Shown: positions 49,009-57,930, counted from the stretch's first letter. The stretch is DNA of 64,000 nt from Candidatus Thiodubiliella endoseptemdiera (GCA_013416635.1 JACCHT010000002.1:248001-312000), one strand, 5' to 3'. Made by a program: numbers and translations. The notes: generated by a model from the letters alone, not told the origin.

Positions 49009-49154
49009 ATAGGGATGATTAGCAAAATGACAGATTTTATTAAATTGGAAATTTTTTAAATCCACTCCTAGCAGGGCTAAGGGTGTTTTTAAAAAGTTTG
49101 TAATTTGATGAAAGATGGCGTTTTGATGATTATTCATATTTATGCAAAGGTCTC
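48994..49154 (-). repeat. 161-bp MITE, copy 12 (orientation B)
   Basis: Full-length copy with TTAAA on both sides, at the 3' end of the DUF4395-like gene and 14 bases before the cytochrome gene. Confidence 0.97.
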
Positions 49155-49167
49155 TTAAAGGATAAAT

Positions 49168-49635
49168 ATGAAAAATATAAAAATTTTATGGGCAATTATT
49201 GTGGCGCTCGGACTCATTGTGTTTGGTGCTGGGTATCAACTTATAACGGGTTCCACGGTGGTATCCTCGGATGGGCGAACGGCAATTGTTCTCACTAAGA
49301 ATGAGCGTAATTTTGTATTGGGTGAAATGCGGGGATTGTTGGGACATATGCAACAGTTGGTCGCGGCGGCGGCGGATCGGGATATAGATAAAACGATTGC
49401 CATTGCAAAAAGGTTGAATAGCGATTCACAAGGTGAGAAGCAAGTCGGTATTATTGCTAAAACACCATTGAATTTTAAAAAAATTACAGCCAATATTCAT
49501 TCGCAATTTGGCAAACTTTATGAAGATTCTGTAAAAAAAAGAGATGCGAATCATTCGCTTAAACAGGTGTCCATGATTATGCAAAATTGCATTGCTTGTC
49601 ATGGCGCTTACACGATAATAGAAGAACAAAAATAA
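49168..49635 (+). CDS. Small c-type cytochrome (C-terminal heme)
   Basis: 155 residues with an N-terminal membrane/signal segment (ILWAIIVALGLIVFGAGYQL) and one heme site CIACH near residue 141. The helical body with a C-terminal CxxCH resembles cytochrome c' type four-helix proteins. Exported electron carrier or gas-binding protein; partner unknown. Good RBS (AAAGGAT) 7 bases before the start. Confidence 0.8.
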   Translation: MKNIKILWAIIVALGLIVFGAGYQLITGSTVVSSDGRTAIVLTKNERNFVLGEMRGLLGHMQQLVAAAADRDIDKTIAIAKRLNSDSQGEKQVGIIAKTPLNFKKITANIHSQFGKLYEDSVKKRDANHSLKQVSMIMQNCIACHGAYTIIEEQK

Positions 49636-49645
49636 AGGAGGAAGT

Positions 49646-49888
49646 GTGAAAAATTTAAAAAAAATATTAACTTTATTGACATTGGTAGCGAGTTTTTCAG
49701 CAATGGCATTGCTTGGTTTTGGTGACAATAATGCATCTAAGAATAAAAACAAGGTGGCAAAAGACTGTGAAGTTCCCGCATTCGCAAAAGCCATTGGTCA
49801 TAAAGATCAATGGCTTTTACACAACGGTTGTCCACCAGAAAAAAAGGCTAATAAAGATAAAGGCGCTGAAAGTAAAGACGCTAAATAA
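49646..49888 (+). CDS. Small exported protein of unknown function
   Basis: 80 residues from a GTG preceded by AGGAGG. Signal peptide (KILTLLTLVASFSAMA), then a lysine-rich, low-complexity protein with two cysteines (KDCEVPAFAKAIGHKDQWLLHNGC). Ten bases after the cytochrome gene, so co-transcribed; not recognised. Converges on and overlaps the nitroreductase gene by 8 bases. Confidence 0.7.
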   Translation: MKNLKKILTLLTLVASFSAMALLGFGDNNASKNKNKVAKDCEVPAFAKAIGHKDQWLLHNGCPPEKKANKDKGAESKDAK

Positions 49889-50462
49889 TCTGACAAGCCT
49901 CGTCAAAATCAAGACGGGGCGAGCGTGGAAATATTTTACTGGCATCGCCATAGCCGATGCCACAAATGAAAATAGATTTGGTTTTCCCATCAGGGAAAAA
50001 TGCAGTGTCTAAAGTAGACGCATTAAAGCCACCCATTGGACCACAGTCTAAGCCTATTGAGCGAGCTGCCAGCATAAAATAAGCGCCTTGCAAAGTGGCA
50101 TTCATTGAACCAACTTCTTTGATTTTGTCAGGTTTACCTTCGTACCAACCTTTGGCATCAGTATGCGGAAATAACTTGTCGAGTTTTTCATAAAATTCAG
50201 TATCATAACTAATGATTGCTACCGCAGGTGCAGTCATAGCTTTATCCACATTGCCTTCGTCGAGATGAGCTTTAAGCTTGGCTTTTACTTCATCTGAACG
50301 CACAAAAGTAATACGAGCAGGGCAAGTGTTAGCAGCGGTTGGACCGAACTTCATTAAATGGTAAAGCTGGTGAATTTGTTCATTTGAAATGTCTTTGTTT
50401 AGCCACGCATTATGGCTTCTCGCCTCTGTAAATAAAATGTCCATTGTGTTCTTGTCAAGCAT
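49881..50462 (-). CDS. rutE: Nitroreductase family protein (RutE / HadB type)
   Basis: 193 residues. FMN-binding fold: TEARSHNAWLNKDISNEQIH, FGPTAANTCPARITFV, and LDCGPMGGFNASTLD. These match the malonic-semialdehyde reductase/nitroreductase RutE. No other rut genes are nearby, so the physiological substrate is uncertain. Confidence 0.88.
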   Translation of the reverse strand: MLDKNTMDILFTEARSHNAWLNKDISNEQIHQLYHLMKFGPTAANTCPARITFVRSDEVKAKLKAHLDEGNVDKAMTAPAVAIISYDTEFYEKLDKLFPHTDAKGWYEGKPDKIKEVGSMNATLQGAYFMLAARSIGLDCGPMGGFNASTLDTAFFPDGKTKSIFICGIGYGDASKIFPRSPRLDFDEACQII

Positions 50463-50561
50463 TATAATATCCTATATTATGTTTTTATAAAAAATCAGAA
50501 TGTTAGATTATATATTTTTTGACACAGTACTCGCAAGAAAATTTAAAACCACTTAACAAAA

Positions 50562-50927
50562 GTGGACATAGAATTTCAAACTGAAAAAGACGATGATTTT
50601 GGCTCGGTGCAAGGTGAAATTGTATCTATTACCGATGAAACCAGTGATGAAATATTGGACAAATTACAAACACTGTATGATGAGTTGCAAGAAGAAATGG
50701 AACAAATATTAGAACAAGGCGGTGATGGCTTATCAATGAACGCCGCAGGTATGAAAGTGCAACTCAAAAACGGCAGTATGTGTACGCTACGAGTTGAACC
50801 GGCGATTGTTACACGGATTTTAACGGTGTTAGAATTTGATGAGTTGCAAGCATTTATTGATAATATTGCCAAAAGTGTTGAAGAACCTGATGATGGGCAT
50901 TTTTGCCACAATATAAACAAGGATTAA
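50562..50927 (+). CDS. Acidic hypothetical protein
   Basis: 121 residues from a GTG, not recognised. Acidic N-terminus, a short helical segment (EILDKLQTLYDELQEEMEQIL) and a beta-alpha C-terminal part. Ends 2 bases before the flavoprotein start, so co-transcribed with it. Confidence 0.65.
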   Translation: MDIEFQTEKDDDFGSVQGEIVSITDETSDEILDKLQTLYDELQEEMEQILEQGGDGLSMNAAGMKVQLKNGSMCTLRVEPAIVTRILTVLEFDELQAFIDNIAKSVEEPDDGHFCHNINKD

Positions 50928-50929
50928 CG

Positions 50930-52057
50930 ATGAAAAAAATTACAATTATTGGTGCGGGTTTTGCGGGTTTAACGGCAGTTAGAACGCTGAGAAAATTAGA
51001 TAAAACAGTGGAAATTACGCTAATTTCTCCGAAGGCAGAATTGGTTTATATGCCGAGTTTAATTTGGGTGCCATCGGACGCAGTTAGCAAAAAAGATATT
51101 ATTGTGCCATTGGATAATTTCTTTAAGCGAATGAATGTTCGCCATGTGACTCATAAAGTAGTAAATTTGGAAAATAATGGTAGAACTGTTATGCTTGATA
51201 ATGGTGCACGAGTAGATAATGATGCGTTAATTATTGCGTCAGGCGGGTGTTTTATTAAAAAATTACCGGGTATTGATATTGCCATCACCCCTTGCGAAGG
51301 TTTGAGTGCTGCCGAGCAGATACGCGACAAAGTTAAGGCGATGAACGGGGGCAATATCGCTATTGGCTTTGCAGGCAATCCGAAAGAACCAAGTGCAATG
51401 CGTGGTGGACCGATGTTTGAATTTTTATTCGGTTTAGACACACAACTTCGCAAAGAAAAACGACGCGATAAGTTCAATTTAACTTTCTTTACTCCTGCGG
51501 AAAAACCCGGTGCTAGATTAGGAGAAAAAGCTGTTGATGGCTTATTGGGCGAGATGAAAAAGCGTAACATTACAACCCATCTTGGCAATAAAATAAAAGA
51601 ATTTACCGATGAAAAAGTGATTACTGAAGGCGGTGAATTTGATGCTGATTTAATTCTATTTATGCCAGGAATGACAGGCAATCAATGGTTTGGCAATACT
51701 GAACTTGAACTCAGTGAAGGTGGATTGCTCAAAGCCAATAAATTCTGTCAAACTTCGCTTAAAAAAGTTTTTGTTGCAGGTGATTCAGGCTCTTTTCCTG
51801 GTCCAGAATGGATGCCAAAACAAGCACATATGGCAGATTTACAAGCCGAAGCTGCTGCTAAAAATGTCTTAGAATTATTAAATGGCGAGATTGCGAGTCA
51901 CACCTTCAAAATTGAATTAATGTGCATTGTTGATTCAAATAATAAAGGAATATATATCTCACGCACAGAAAAAGGTGGGTTGATGCTGCCGAATTGTCGC
52001 CTATTGCACATTGCCAAAAAAGTATTCGGCTGGTGGTATTTGCGTCAATATCGTTAA
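50930..52057 (+). CDS. FAD-dependent oxidoreductase, sulfide:quinone reductase-like
   Basis: 375 residues. FAD-binding ITIIGAGFAGLTAVRTLRKL at the start, NNDALIIASGG-like region, second dinucleotide region (GGNIAIGFAGNP), and the FAD-binding VFVAGDSGSFPGPEWMPKQA. Overall the SQR / flavocytochrome c sulfide dehydrogenase fold, but the conserved redox cysteines of SQR are not evident, so the substrate is uncertain. C-terminal amphipathic FGWWYLRQY could attach to the membrane. In a thiotroph a role in sulfur oxidation is plausible. Confidence 0.8.
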   Translation: MKKITIIGAGFAGLTAVRTLRKLDKTVEITLISPKAELVYMPSLIWVPSDAVSKKDIIVPLDNFFKRMNVRHVTHKVVNLENNGRTVMLDNGARVDNDALIIASGGCFIKKLPGIDIAITPCEGLSAAEQIRDKVKAMNGGNIAIGFAGNPKEPSAMRGGPMFEFLFGLDTQLRKEKRRDKFNLTFFTPAEKPGARLGEKAVDGLLGEMKKRNITTHLGNKIKEFTDEKVITEGGEFDADLILFMPGMTGNQWFGNTELELSEGGLLKANKFCQTSLKKVFVAGDSGSFPGPEWMPKQAHMADLQAEAAAKNVLELLNGEIASHTFKIELMCIVDSNNKGIYISRTEKGGLMLPNCRLLHIAKKVFGWWYLRQYR

Positions 52058-52066
52058 GGAGATATT

Positions 52067-52405
52067 ATGTCAGATTGTCTATTTTGTAAAATCATCGCAG
52101 GTGATATTCCTGCCGAAAAAATTTACGAAGATGACGATGTATTCGCCTTCCACGATATCGGCGCACAAGCACCGCATCATTTTTTAGTCATTCCCAAAAA
52201 ACACATTGCCACGCTAAACGATACAGATGACACCACTTTAATCGGCAAACTTATCTTAACTGCCAGTAAAATTACCAAAGATTTAGGCTTTGCAGAAGAC
52301 GGTTACCGTGTCGTTATGAACTGTAACGAACAAGGTGGGCAGACGGTTTATCATATTCATCTACACTGTTTGGGTGGTAGAAATTTAGCTTGGCCGCCAG
52401 GTTAA
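52067..52405 (+). CDS. hinT: HIT-family nucleotide hydrolase (HinT type)
   Basis: 112 residues. CLFCKIIAGDIPAEKIYEDD at the start and the histidine triad VYHIHLHCLGG. Purine nucleoside phosphoramidase. RBS AAGGAG; 9 bases after the flavoprotein gene. Confidence 0.93.
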   Translation: MSDCLFCKIIAGDIPAEKIYEDDDVFAFHDIGAQAPHHFLVIPKKHIATLNDTDDTTLIGKLILTASKITKDLGFAEDGYRVVMNCNEQGGQTVYHIHLHCLGGRNLAWPPG

Positions 52406-52459
52406 AAATTTCAACACCATTTTATTCGTTACATTTTCAAATTTAGTAGTGGGGTTTAA

Positions 52460-52948
52460 CTACCGCGAATATTTGTATGTATTTGATTTTCTATATTGGC
52501 GTGGAGTTAGCGGTGGTTGGTAAAAACCCCAAAAACCTAGTTTTTTAGATTTAGCGGTGGTTTCCTCTTGCTTATAGACATCTCCATAAGCAAATGCCAT
52601 CCCTGCCCCTACCATTGCTTTAGCGATGTCGGTGTTACCTTTGTGTAACTGGATTAAAACGCGTTTATAATACCCAATAGCGATTGGGGTGACGGCAACT
52701 CTGCCATCTGTATTGGTAAGTAGCCTTTTTAAATAGTCTTTGGCTAATCGTCCGCAGTCAATATTGTTGCCTTGAATTTTTTGACAAGGTTGGGTGATTT
52801 CTGGAGTGTCAATATTAGCAATACGCATTTGCAAACTGACGCTATCGCCATCAACAATATATAGAGTTTTTTCACTGTCTAAAACAAAGTTTTCGATATC
52901 TGCAAAGGCGTTGCTGGCTAATAAAATGCAAAAAATAAATAATCTCAT
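52460..52948 (-). CDS. Exported thermonuclease-like nuclease (SNase domain)
   Basis: 162 residues with a signal peptide (IFCILLASNAFA). SNase-like core: IVDGDSVSLQMRIANIDTPE (metal Asp and first catalytic Arg), GRLAKDYLKRLLTN and a final tryptophan-rich turn. Secreted or periplasmic nucleic-acid hydrolysis. Confidence 0.85.
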   Translation of the reverse strand: MRLFIFCILLASNAFADIENFVLDSEKTLYIVDGDSVSLQMRIANIDTPEITQPCQKIQGNNIDCGRLAKDYLKRLLTNTDGRVAVTPIAIGYYKRVLIQLHKGNTDIAKAMVGAGMAFAYGDVYKQEETTAKSKKLGFWGFYQPPLTPRQYRKSNTYKYSR

Positions 52949-53000
52949 ATGAAGTAATAACTCGGTAAAATAAATTATTTTATAAGATGTTGAACGCAGT

Positions 53001-53378
53001 GTGAGTGCTTTAAAAAATACAATTTGATAGCGACGGATTGATTCCAGCGATTGCTCAAGATTTTGTTACTGGCAAAATTTTGATGTTTGCATGGATGAAT
53101 GCAGAGTCTTTAGCGTTGACGATTGAAAAGCAACAGGTAGTATATTATTCTCGCTCACGCAAAAAGTTGTGGTTTAAGGGTGAAGAGTCGGGACACACGC
53201 AATTGATTAAAGAAATTTTCACCGATTGTGATAATGATGTTATCCTGCTCAAAGTAGAGCAAACTGGTGGTATCGCTTGTCATACAGGGAGAAATCTTGT
53301 TTTTTCCAAAAATTAGAGCATAATAATTGGGCTGCTGTTGAACCTGTGTTAAAAGATCCAAAGGATATTTATGGATAA
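53001..53378 (+). CDS. hisI: Phosphoribosyl-AMP cyclohydrolase HisI, with two apparent one-base deletions
   Basis: The uninterrupted frame runs 53038-53316 ([62 protein letters not shown]). Adding one A to the run near 53012 links it to a GTG at 53001 and to [10 protein letters not shown]; adding one base after HTGR continues [20 protein letters not shown] to a stop at 53378. Histidine synthesis, third step. Overlaps hisE by 8 bases in this reading. Confidence 0.85.
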
Positions 53379-53688
53379 TATTTTAAAACAATTAGAAGAT
53401 ATATTAGAACAACGCAAAAGTGCTGACGCAGACAGTTCTTATGTCGCCTCTCTGTATGAAAAAGGCACGGATGAAATCTTAAAAAAGATTGGCGAAGAAT
53501 CTGCCGAAGTGATTATGGCAACTAAAGATGATGATAAAGATAAAATCATTTATGAAGTGGCAGATTTATGGTTTCACACATTGGTATTATTATGCCACAA
53601 AAACATTAAAACGGATAAAATAGAAGCAGAGTTATCCAGACGATTTGGTTTATCAGGTTTAACAGAAAAAGCTAATCGCAACAAATAA
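53371..53688 (+). CDS. hisE: Phosphoribosyl-ATP pyrophosphatase HisE
   Basis: 105 residues. SSYVASLYEKGTDEILKKIGEE and EVIMATKDDDKDKIIYEVADLW are the MazG-like metal-binding signatures of HisE. Second step in histidine synthesis, directly after hisI, and followed by tatA, a gene order common in Proteobacteria. Confidence 0.96.
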   Translation: MDNILKQLEDILEQRKSADADSSYVASLYEKGTDEILKKIGEESAEVIMATKDDDKDKIIYEVADLWFHTLVLLCHKNIKTDKIEAELSRRFGLSGLTEKANRNK

Positions 53689-53706
53689 ATTTACAGGAGA
53701 GAAATT

Positions 53707-53904
53707 ATGATGCCAGGACCATTTGAATTGATTATTATTTTGGTGATTGTTTTATTGCTATTTGGTGGTAAGCGCTTAAAAAACATTGGTGGTGACCTGG
53801 GTGGTGCTATCAAGGGCTTTAAGAAATCAATGAAAGAAAGTGAAAGTGATGATAAAAATACCGTCATTGACGCCAAAGTCGTAGAAAAAGAAGAAGTTAA
53901 ATAA
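53707..53904 (+). CDS. tatA: Sec-independent translocase TatA
   Basis: 65 residues: one membrane helix ([19 protein letters not shown]) with the F-G-x-x-(K/R)-L motif, an amphipathic helix ([16 protein letters not shown]) and an acidic tail. Forms the translocation element for folded proteins. Preceded by AGGAGAG. Confidence 0.95.
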   Translation: MMPGPFELIIILVIVLLLFGGKRLKNIGGDLGGAIKGFKKSMKESESDDKNTVIDAKVVEKEEVK

Positions 53905-53913
53905 CCTCGCCTT

Positions 53914-54198
53914 ATGTTTGATATTGGTTTTTGGGAATTCGCCTTAATTGGTATCATCACTTTGATTATAGTTGGTCCTGAAAGAATGCCAGGAATTGCT
54001 CGCACTGCGGGTCGTTATATTGGTAAAGGTAAGCGCTTTGTTGCCAAAATTCAAGAAGATATTGGTGAAGAATTAGAAGCCGACAAACTCAAAGAACATC
54101 TTAATTTAAAAGACAACGATTCTAATATCCTTGAAATCTTTGATGAAGCCAAAGGCACTCTTGATGACATCAAAAACGATGTCAATAAAAAATTATGA
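53914..54198 (+). CDS. tatB: Sec-independent translocase TatB
   Basis: 94 residues. MFDIGFWEFALIGIITLIIV with the conserved Glu and GPERMP, then an amphipathic helix. Part of the TatBC substrate receptor; 4-base overlap with tatC. Confidence 0.95.
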   Translation: MFDIGFWEFALIGIITLIIVGPERMPGIARTAGRYIGKGKRFVAKIQEDIGEELEADKLKEHLNLKDNDSNILEIFDEAKGTLDDIKNDVNKKL

Positions 54199-55130
54199 CC
54201 AATAAAGAAATGACATTGGTTCAACATTTGATTGAACTGCGTGATATTCTGTTACGCTCAAGTATTGCAATTTTAGTGATTTTTATTAGTCTATTCCCTT
54301 TTGCTAATGAGGTTTATGCTTTTATCGCAGCACCAATTATCGATGTATTGCCGACGGGTTCTAATATTATTGCTATCGGCGTTATTTCACCATTTTTAAC
54401 CCCGCTCAAAATGGCACTTATTATTGCGGTTTATTTAGCAATGCCTTATTTACTCTATCAAATTTGGTCATTTATTGCCCCTGCACTTTATAAACACGAA
54501 AAGCGAATGATTATGCCACTGGTGGTTTCTTCTACCCTTTTGTTTTATGCGGGATTATTGTTCTCATTTTATGTTGTCTTCCCTGTTATTTTTGGATTTT
54601 TATCCAGTATTGGCCCAAGTGTGGTGGACTTTACCCCAGATATTCAATATTATTTAGATTTTGTGCTTAAAGTATCATTTGCTTTTGGGGTAGCATTTGA
54701 GGTGCCGATTGCCACTATCTTAATCATTATGTTTAATATGACCACGATTGAAAAACTCAAAAAAAATCGCCCTTATGTGGTGATTGGTGCGTTTGTATTA
54801 GGGATGTTATTGACGCCACCTGATATTATTTCACAAACACTGATTGCCATCCCTATGTGGTTATTATTTGAAGCGGGATTAATTTTTGCACCTATGTTCA
54901 AACGCCAAGAATCAGCCTATTCTGAAGACGATACAGACCCTGATAATTCTCCTATCATGGATAAAAAAAAGAAAAAAGAATCAACCAGTCCTGATGAAGT
55001 TAGGGGAGAAAGGGAAGAGGGGGAAGAATGGGACGATTGGAGTGAGAAAGAGTGGGGAAAAATTGAAGACGACTTTAAAAAATTAGATAAAGAAGACGAA
55101 GAAGATCAGTCTAATAACTCAAAAGCGTGA
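54195..55130 (+). CDS. tatC: Sec-independent translocase TatC
   Basis: 311 residues with six membrane segments. LVQHLIELRDILLRS at the N-terminus and VIGAFVLGMLLTPPD before the last helices are the TatC signatures. A C-terminal extension of about 65 residues (residue 247 onward) is very acidic and charged (DEEDQSNN end), longer than in E. coli. It converges on nasT with a 25-base overlap. Confidence 0.94.
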   Translation: MTNKEMTLVQHLIELRDILLRSSIAILVIFISLFPFANEVYAFIAAPIIDVLPTGSNIIAIGVISPFLTPLKMALIIAVYLAMPYLLYQIWSFIAPALYKHEKRMIMPLVVSSTLLFYAGLLFSFYVVFPVIFGFLSSIGPSVVDFTPDIQYYLDFVLKVSFAFGVAFEVPIATILIIMFNMTTIEKLKKNRPYVVIGAFVLGMLLTPPDIISQTLIAIPMWLLFEAGLIFAPMFKRQESAYSEDDTDPDNSPIMDKKKKKESTSPDEVRGEREEGEEWDDWSEKEWGKIEDDFKKLDKEDEEDQSNNSKA

Positions 55131-55690
55131 ATCACGCTCTCAGCCACATCAACAATGCGTTTATTTTTATCCATTGCCATCTTGCGTAAAGCCTGATAAG
55201 CCTCATTTTCAGTAATATCTTTGTGTTTCATCAGTAAACCCTTGGCCTTCTCAACCGCCTTGCGTTCTGACAACTGGTTACGAGTCGCATCTAATTCATC
55301 TTTAAGTGCCTGAAACTCTCTAAACCTTGCCATTGCCACATCAATGATAGGTTGCACGCGATTCTCTTCCAGTCCATCAACGATATAAGCATTAACACCA
55401 GATTTAATTGCCGAGCTTGCCATTTCAGAATTAGATTCTTCAGTAAACATAACAATCGGTTTGGGCTTGGTTTTGTTAATGTCGGTGAGATTGGCAAACA
55501 CTTCACTATCAGGAATATCAGCATTCAAAATCACCACATCTGCATGCGTCATTTCATTACTGTTTTGCAAGTGTGCACTACTGTCCATACGGCAAATAAC
55601 CTCGTGCCCCTGATCTTGTAAAGCACGACGCAACATCGCCGAACGACCTGTGTTTTCGTCAACTAGAATAATTTTAAGTGCTGTGTTCAT
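55106..55690 (-). CDS. nasT: ANTAR-domain response regulator (NasT type)
   Basis: 194 residues from the ATG at 55690. N-terminal receiver-like domain (KIILVDENTGRSAML with acidic residues, VVILNADIPD as phospho-site region) and C-terminal ANTAR RNA-binding domain (AVEKAKGLLMKHKDITENEA, then ALRKMAMDKNKRIVDVAESVI). NasT proteins bind two-hairpin targets in leader RNA and prevent termination in nitrogen genes. Here it lies 2.2 kb from glnK, whose leader holds a candidate target. Confidence 0.9.
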   Translation of the reverse strand: MNTALKIILVDENTGRSAMLRRALQDQGHEVICRMDSSAHLQNSNEMTHADVVILNADIPDSEVFANLTDINKTKPKPIVMFTEESNSEMASSAIKSGVNAYIVDGLEENRVQPIIDVAMARFREFQALKDELDATRNQLSERKAVEKAKGLLMKHKDITENEAYQALRKMAMDKNKRIVDVAESVIHAFELLD

Positions 55691-55721
55691 AAAAAGTGCA
55701 TTATACTGCTTTTTAGACGAA

Positions 55722-55741
55722 AACCCCCAATGAAGGGGGTT
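55722..55741 (-). terminator. Hairpin after the porin gene
   Basis: AACCCCC-AATGAA-GGGGGTT lies 22 bases beyond the porin stop; on the minus strand it is followed by TTTTCG. Probable Rho-independent terminator with a weak T run. Confidence 0.6.
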
Positions 55742-55763
55742 AAAATTCATACGAATTAAGGGG

Positions 55764-56450
55764 TTAGAAAGATTTGCTAATACTAAATACTGTATTTTTT
55801 TCATCAAGCGTGTTATAAGAAGCAGAAGAATCACTATCTGAAACCATAGTAAACCCTAATGTATAATCTAAACCCGCATAAGATTTACCAAAGCTAAGTC
55901 CGTAAGTCATGTAATCACTACTATCGCCTGACACGGCTTCAGAGTATTTACCAGCTGTTACAGATACATCTATATCACTGATATTAACGCCATAGCTACC
56001 TTCAATATAATCACCTACTTTGAGAGATTTCTTGCCATCGCCTTTGTAATAAGTTAAGCCAAAGTCACCATAAGAAGCGCCAACATAAACTTCATCAAAA
56101 TTCAAAGGGTTGCTAGCTGCATCCTTCGAATAACGATAAGCAATATAACCAACCTCATAACCAATATTCCCTGCTTCACCTGAATAAGAGCCATAGTAAT
56201 CAAATTCAGAGCCATCTGCCACATTAGAGCCCCAGATACCAGCAGCAAAACCGCTTTTATGTGTATAGTCAAAACCACCTTGAATGGTTTCTTTGTCATT
56301 AGATTGAGTCTTACCACGCCAAATGTAATCATTGGCAATAGTTATATTGGCACTAATCGGAGACGCTACCTCTTCAGCGGCAAATGACGCTGAGCCAAGA
56401 GTTGAAGTTAGACACAATGCTAGCAATAGTTTTTTTGTTGTATTTTTCAT
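55764..56450 (-). CDS. TorF-family putative porin
   Basis: 228 residues with a signal peptide (KLLLALCLTSTLGSASFA). Beta-strand-rich body with ITIANDYIWRGKTQSNDKET (the N-terminal signature of the family, WRG), FDYYGSYSGEAGNIGYEVG and a terminal Phe (SKSF) as in outer-membrane barrels. A TTGACA lies about 40 bases before the start but no well-spaced -10. In nitrogen-regulated context it may take up small nitrogen compounds; this is inference. Confidence 0.85.
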   Translation of the reverse strand: MKNTTKKLLLALCLTSTLGSASFAAEEVASPISANITIANDYIWRGKTQSNDKETIQGGFDYTHKSGFAAGIWGSNVADGSEFDYYGSYSGEAGNIGYEVGYIAYRYSKDAASNPLNFDEVYVGASYGDFGLTYYKGDGKKSLKVGDYIEGSYGVNISDIDVSVTAGKYSEAVSGDSSDYMTYGLSFGKSYAGLDYTLGFTMVSDSDSSASYNTLDEKNTVFSISKSF

Positions 56451-56519
56451 AATTTTTTCCTTATTTATAATTTTAATTTTGTCAAAAGCAAAATTACTTT
56501 TGACTTGTTTTATTATGCT

Positions 56520-56680
56520 GAGACCTTTGCATAAATATGAATAATCATCAAAACGCCATCTTTCATCAAATTACAAACTTTTTAAAAACACCCTTAGCCC
56601 TGCTAGGAGTGGATTTAAAAAATTTCCAATTTAATAAAATCTGTCATTTTGCTAATCATCCCTATTTATGCAAAGGTCTC
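56520..56680 (+). repeat. 161-bp MITE, copy 13 (orientation A)
   Basis: Full-length copy with ATGCT on both sides, between the amt end and the porin start, 70 bases upstream of the porin ATG. Confidence 0.97.
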
Positions 56681-56700
56681 ATGCTATTTAAAAAATAGCA

Positions 56701-57096
56701 TTACTTAGTTGTGAATTCTGGATAAGCATGCAAACCACATTCCGATAGGTCAACCCCTTCCGCCTCTTCTTCTTCCGATACTCGAACACCCATAACCGCT
56801 TTAATTATTAGCCAAAGTGCTAATGAGGTGCCGAATACCCAAATAAAGATGGTTGCTGCACCGAGTAATTGACCTGAAAATGACACAGACTCATTGGTCA
56901 ATGGCACGGCTAATAAGCCCCATAAACCCACCACACCATGTACAGAAATCGCACCGACTGGATCATCAATTTTAAAGATACTGTCCAATGCTGAGATTGA
57001 GAATACAACGATAACACCACCAACAGCACCGATAAGCGTCGCTTCTAAGGCACTCGGCGTATCAGGACCCGCAGTAATCGCAACCAAACCTGCCAA
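56701..57096 (-). CDS. amt: Ammonium transporter, C-terminal part
   Basis: 131 residues, same frame as the N-terminal part, separated only by one stop codon. PVGAISVHGVVGLWG is the conserved His region (second pore His), and a cytoplasmic tail GVRVSEEEEAEGVDLSECGL follows, the region GlnK contacts. The gap between the parts reads, in another frame, KADLTMALNG, the normal Amt sequence. Confidence 0.88.
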   Translation of the reverse strand: MAGLVAITAGPDTPSALEATLIGAVGGVIVVFSISALDSIFKIDDPVGAISVHGVVGLWGLLAVPLTNESVSFSGQLLGAATIFIWVFGTSLALWLIIKAVMGVRVSEEEEAEGVDLSECGLHAYPEFTTK

Positions 57097-57117
57097 TGCA
57101 CCGTTGAAGTGCCATTG

Positions 57118-57921
57118 TTAAGTCTGCTTTGCCCCATAGAATTTTAACCAATAAAGGGCTGCAATCACACCACCAGCGGCGGCGGCATTGGTATTTAAAA
57201 ACACCATTGCCACAGCGTTAGCACTTTCTTTACTTGCCATTGCTAATACGGAGCCACCATTAAAACCGAACCAGCCCATCCATAAAATGAATGTGCCCAA
57301 AGTTGCCATTGGCATATTCGCCCCTGGAATCGCATTTGATGAGCCATCTTTATTGTATTTTCCTCGACGCGCACCCAGCACAATCACACCGGCTAATGCC
57401 GCCGCTGCACCTGCCATATGCACAATGCCTGAGCCTGCGAAGTCAGAAAAACCGTAGTCGCCCAGTGTAAACAAGCCGAATACTGCTTCACTATTCCAAG
57501 TCCAAGCACCTTCCATTGGATAAATGACAGCTGTAAATATCACGGCAAAAACGAAAAATGAAAATAACTTCATTCTTTCTGCTACTGCACCCGAAACAAT
57601 TGACATCGCTGTTGCGACAAACACCACCTGAAAGAAGAAATCAGAAGGTTTGGCGTAAGTAGCGTCTTTCGCAACTGTCTCAATTCCTTCTAACATAACG
57701 CCACCGCCATACATTAAGTCATAGCCATAAATCATATAGGTGGTGCAAGCAATCGCAAACAAACCTATATTTTTAGTTAATATTTCCGTCGTATTTTTAC
57801 TGCGAACCAAGCCTGCTTCTAACATTGAGAAACCTGCTGCCATCCACATTACCAAAGCACCCATTACTAAAAAGTAAAAGGTATCAAGAGCAAATTGCAT
57901 TTCTATAATTGCATTTTCCAT
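57118..57921 (-). CDS. amt: Ammonium transporter, N-terminal part
   Basis: 267 residues: MWMAAGFSMLEAGLVRSKNT, GAVAERMKLFSFFVFAVIF, DFAGSGIVHMAGAAAALAG (first pore His) and GWFGFNGGSVLA. Ends at an in-frame TAA. A G lost from a G run and a base gained 27 bases later shift the frame out and back, leaving 20-odd altered bases and one stop. Either a recent double mutation or sequence error. Ten bases from glnK. Imports ammonium. Confidence 0.9.
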   Translation of the reverse strand: MENAIIEMQFALDTFYFLVMGALVMWMAAGFSMLEAGLVRSKNTTEILTKNIGLFAIACTTYMIYGYDLMYGGGVMLEGIETVAKDATYAKPSDFFFQVVFVATAMSIVSGAVAERMKLFSFFVFAVIFTAVIYPMEGAWTWNSEAVFGLFTLGDYGFSDFAGSGIVHMAGAAAALAGVIVLGARRGKYNKDGSSNAIPGANMPMATLGTFILWMGWFGFNGGSVLAMASKESANAVAMVFLNTNAAAAGGVIAALYWLKFYGAKQT

Positions 57922-57930
57922 ATCGCCTCC

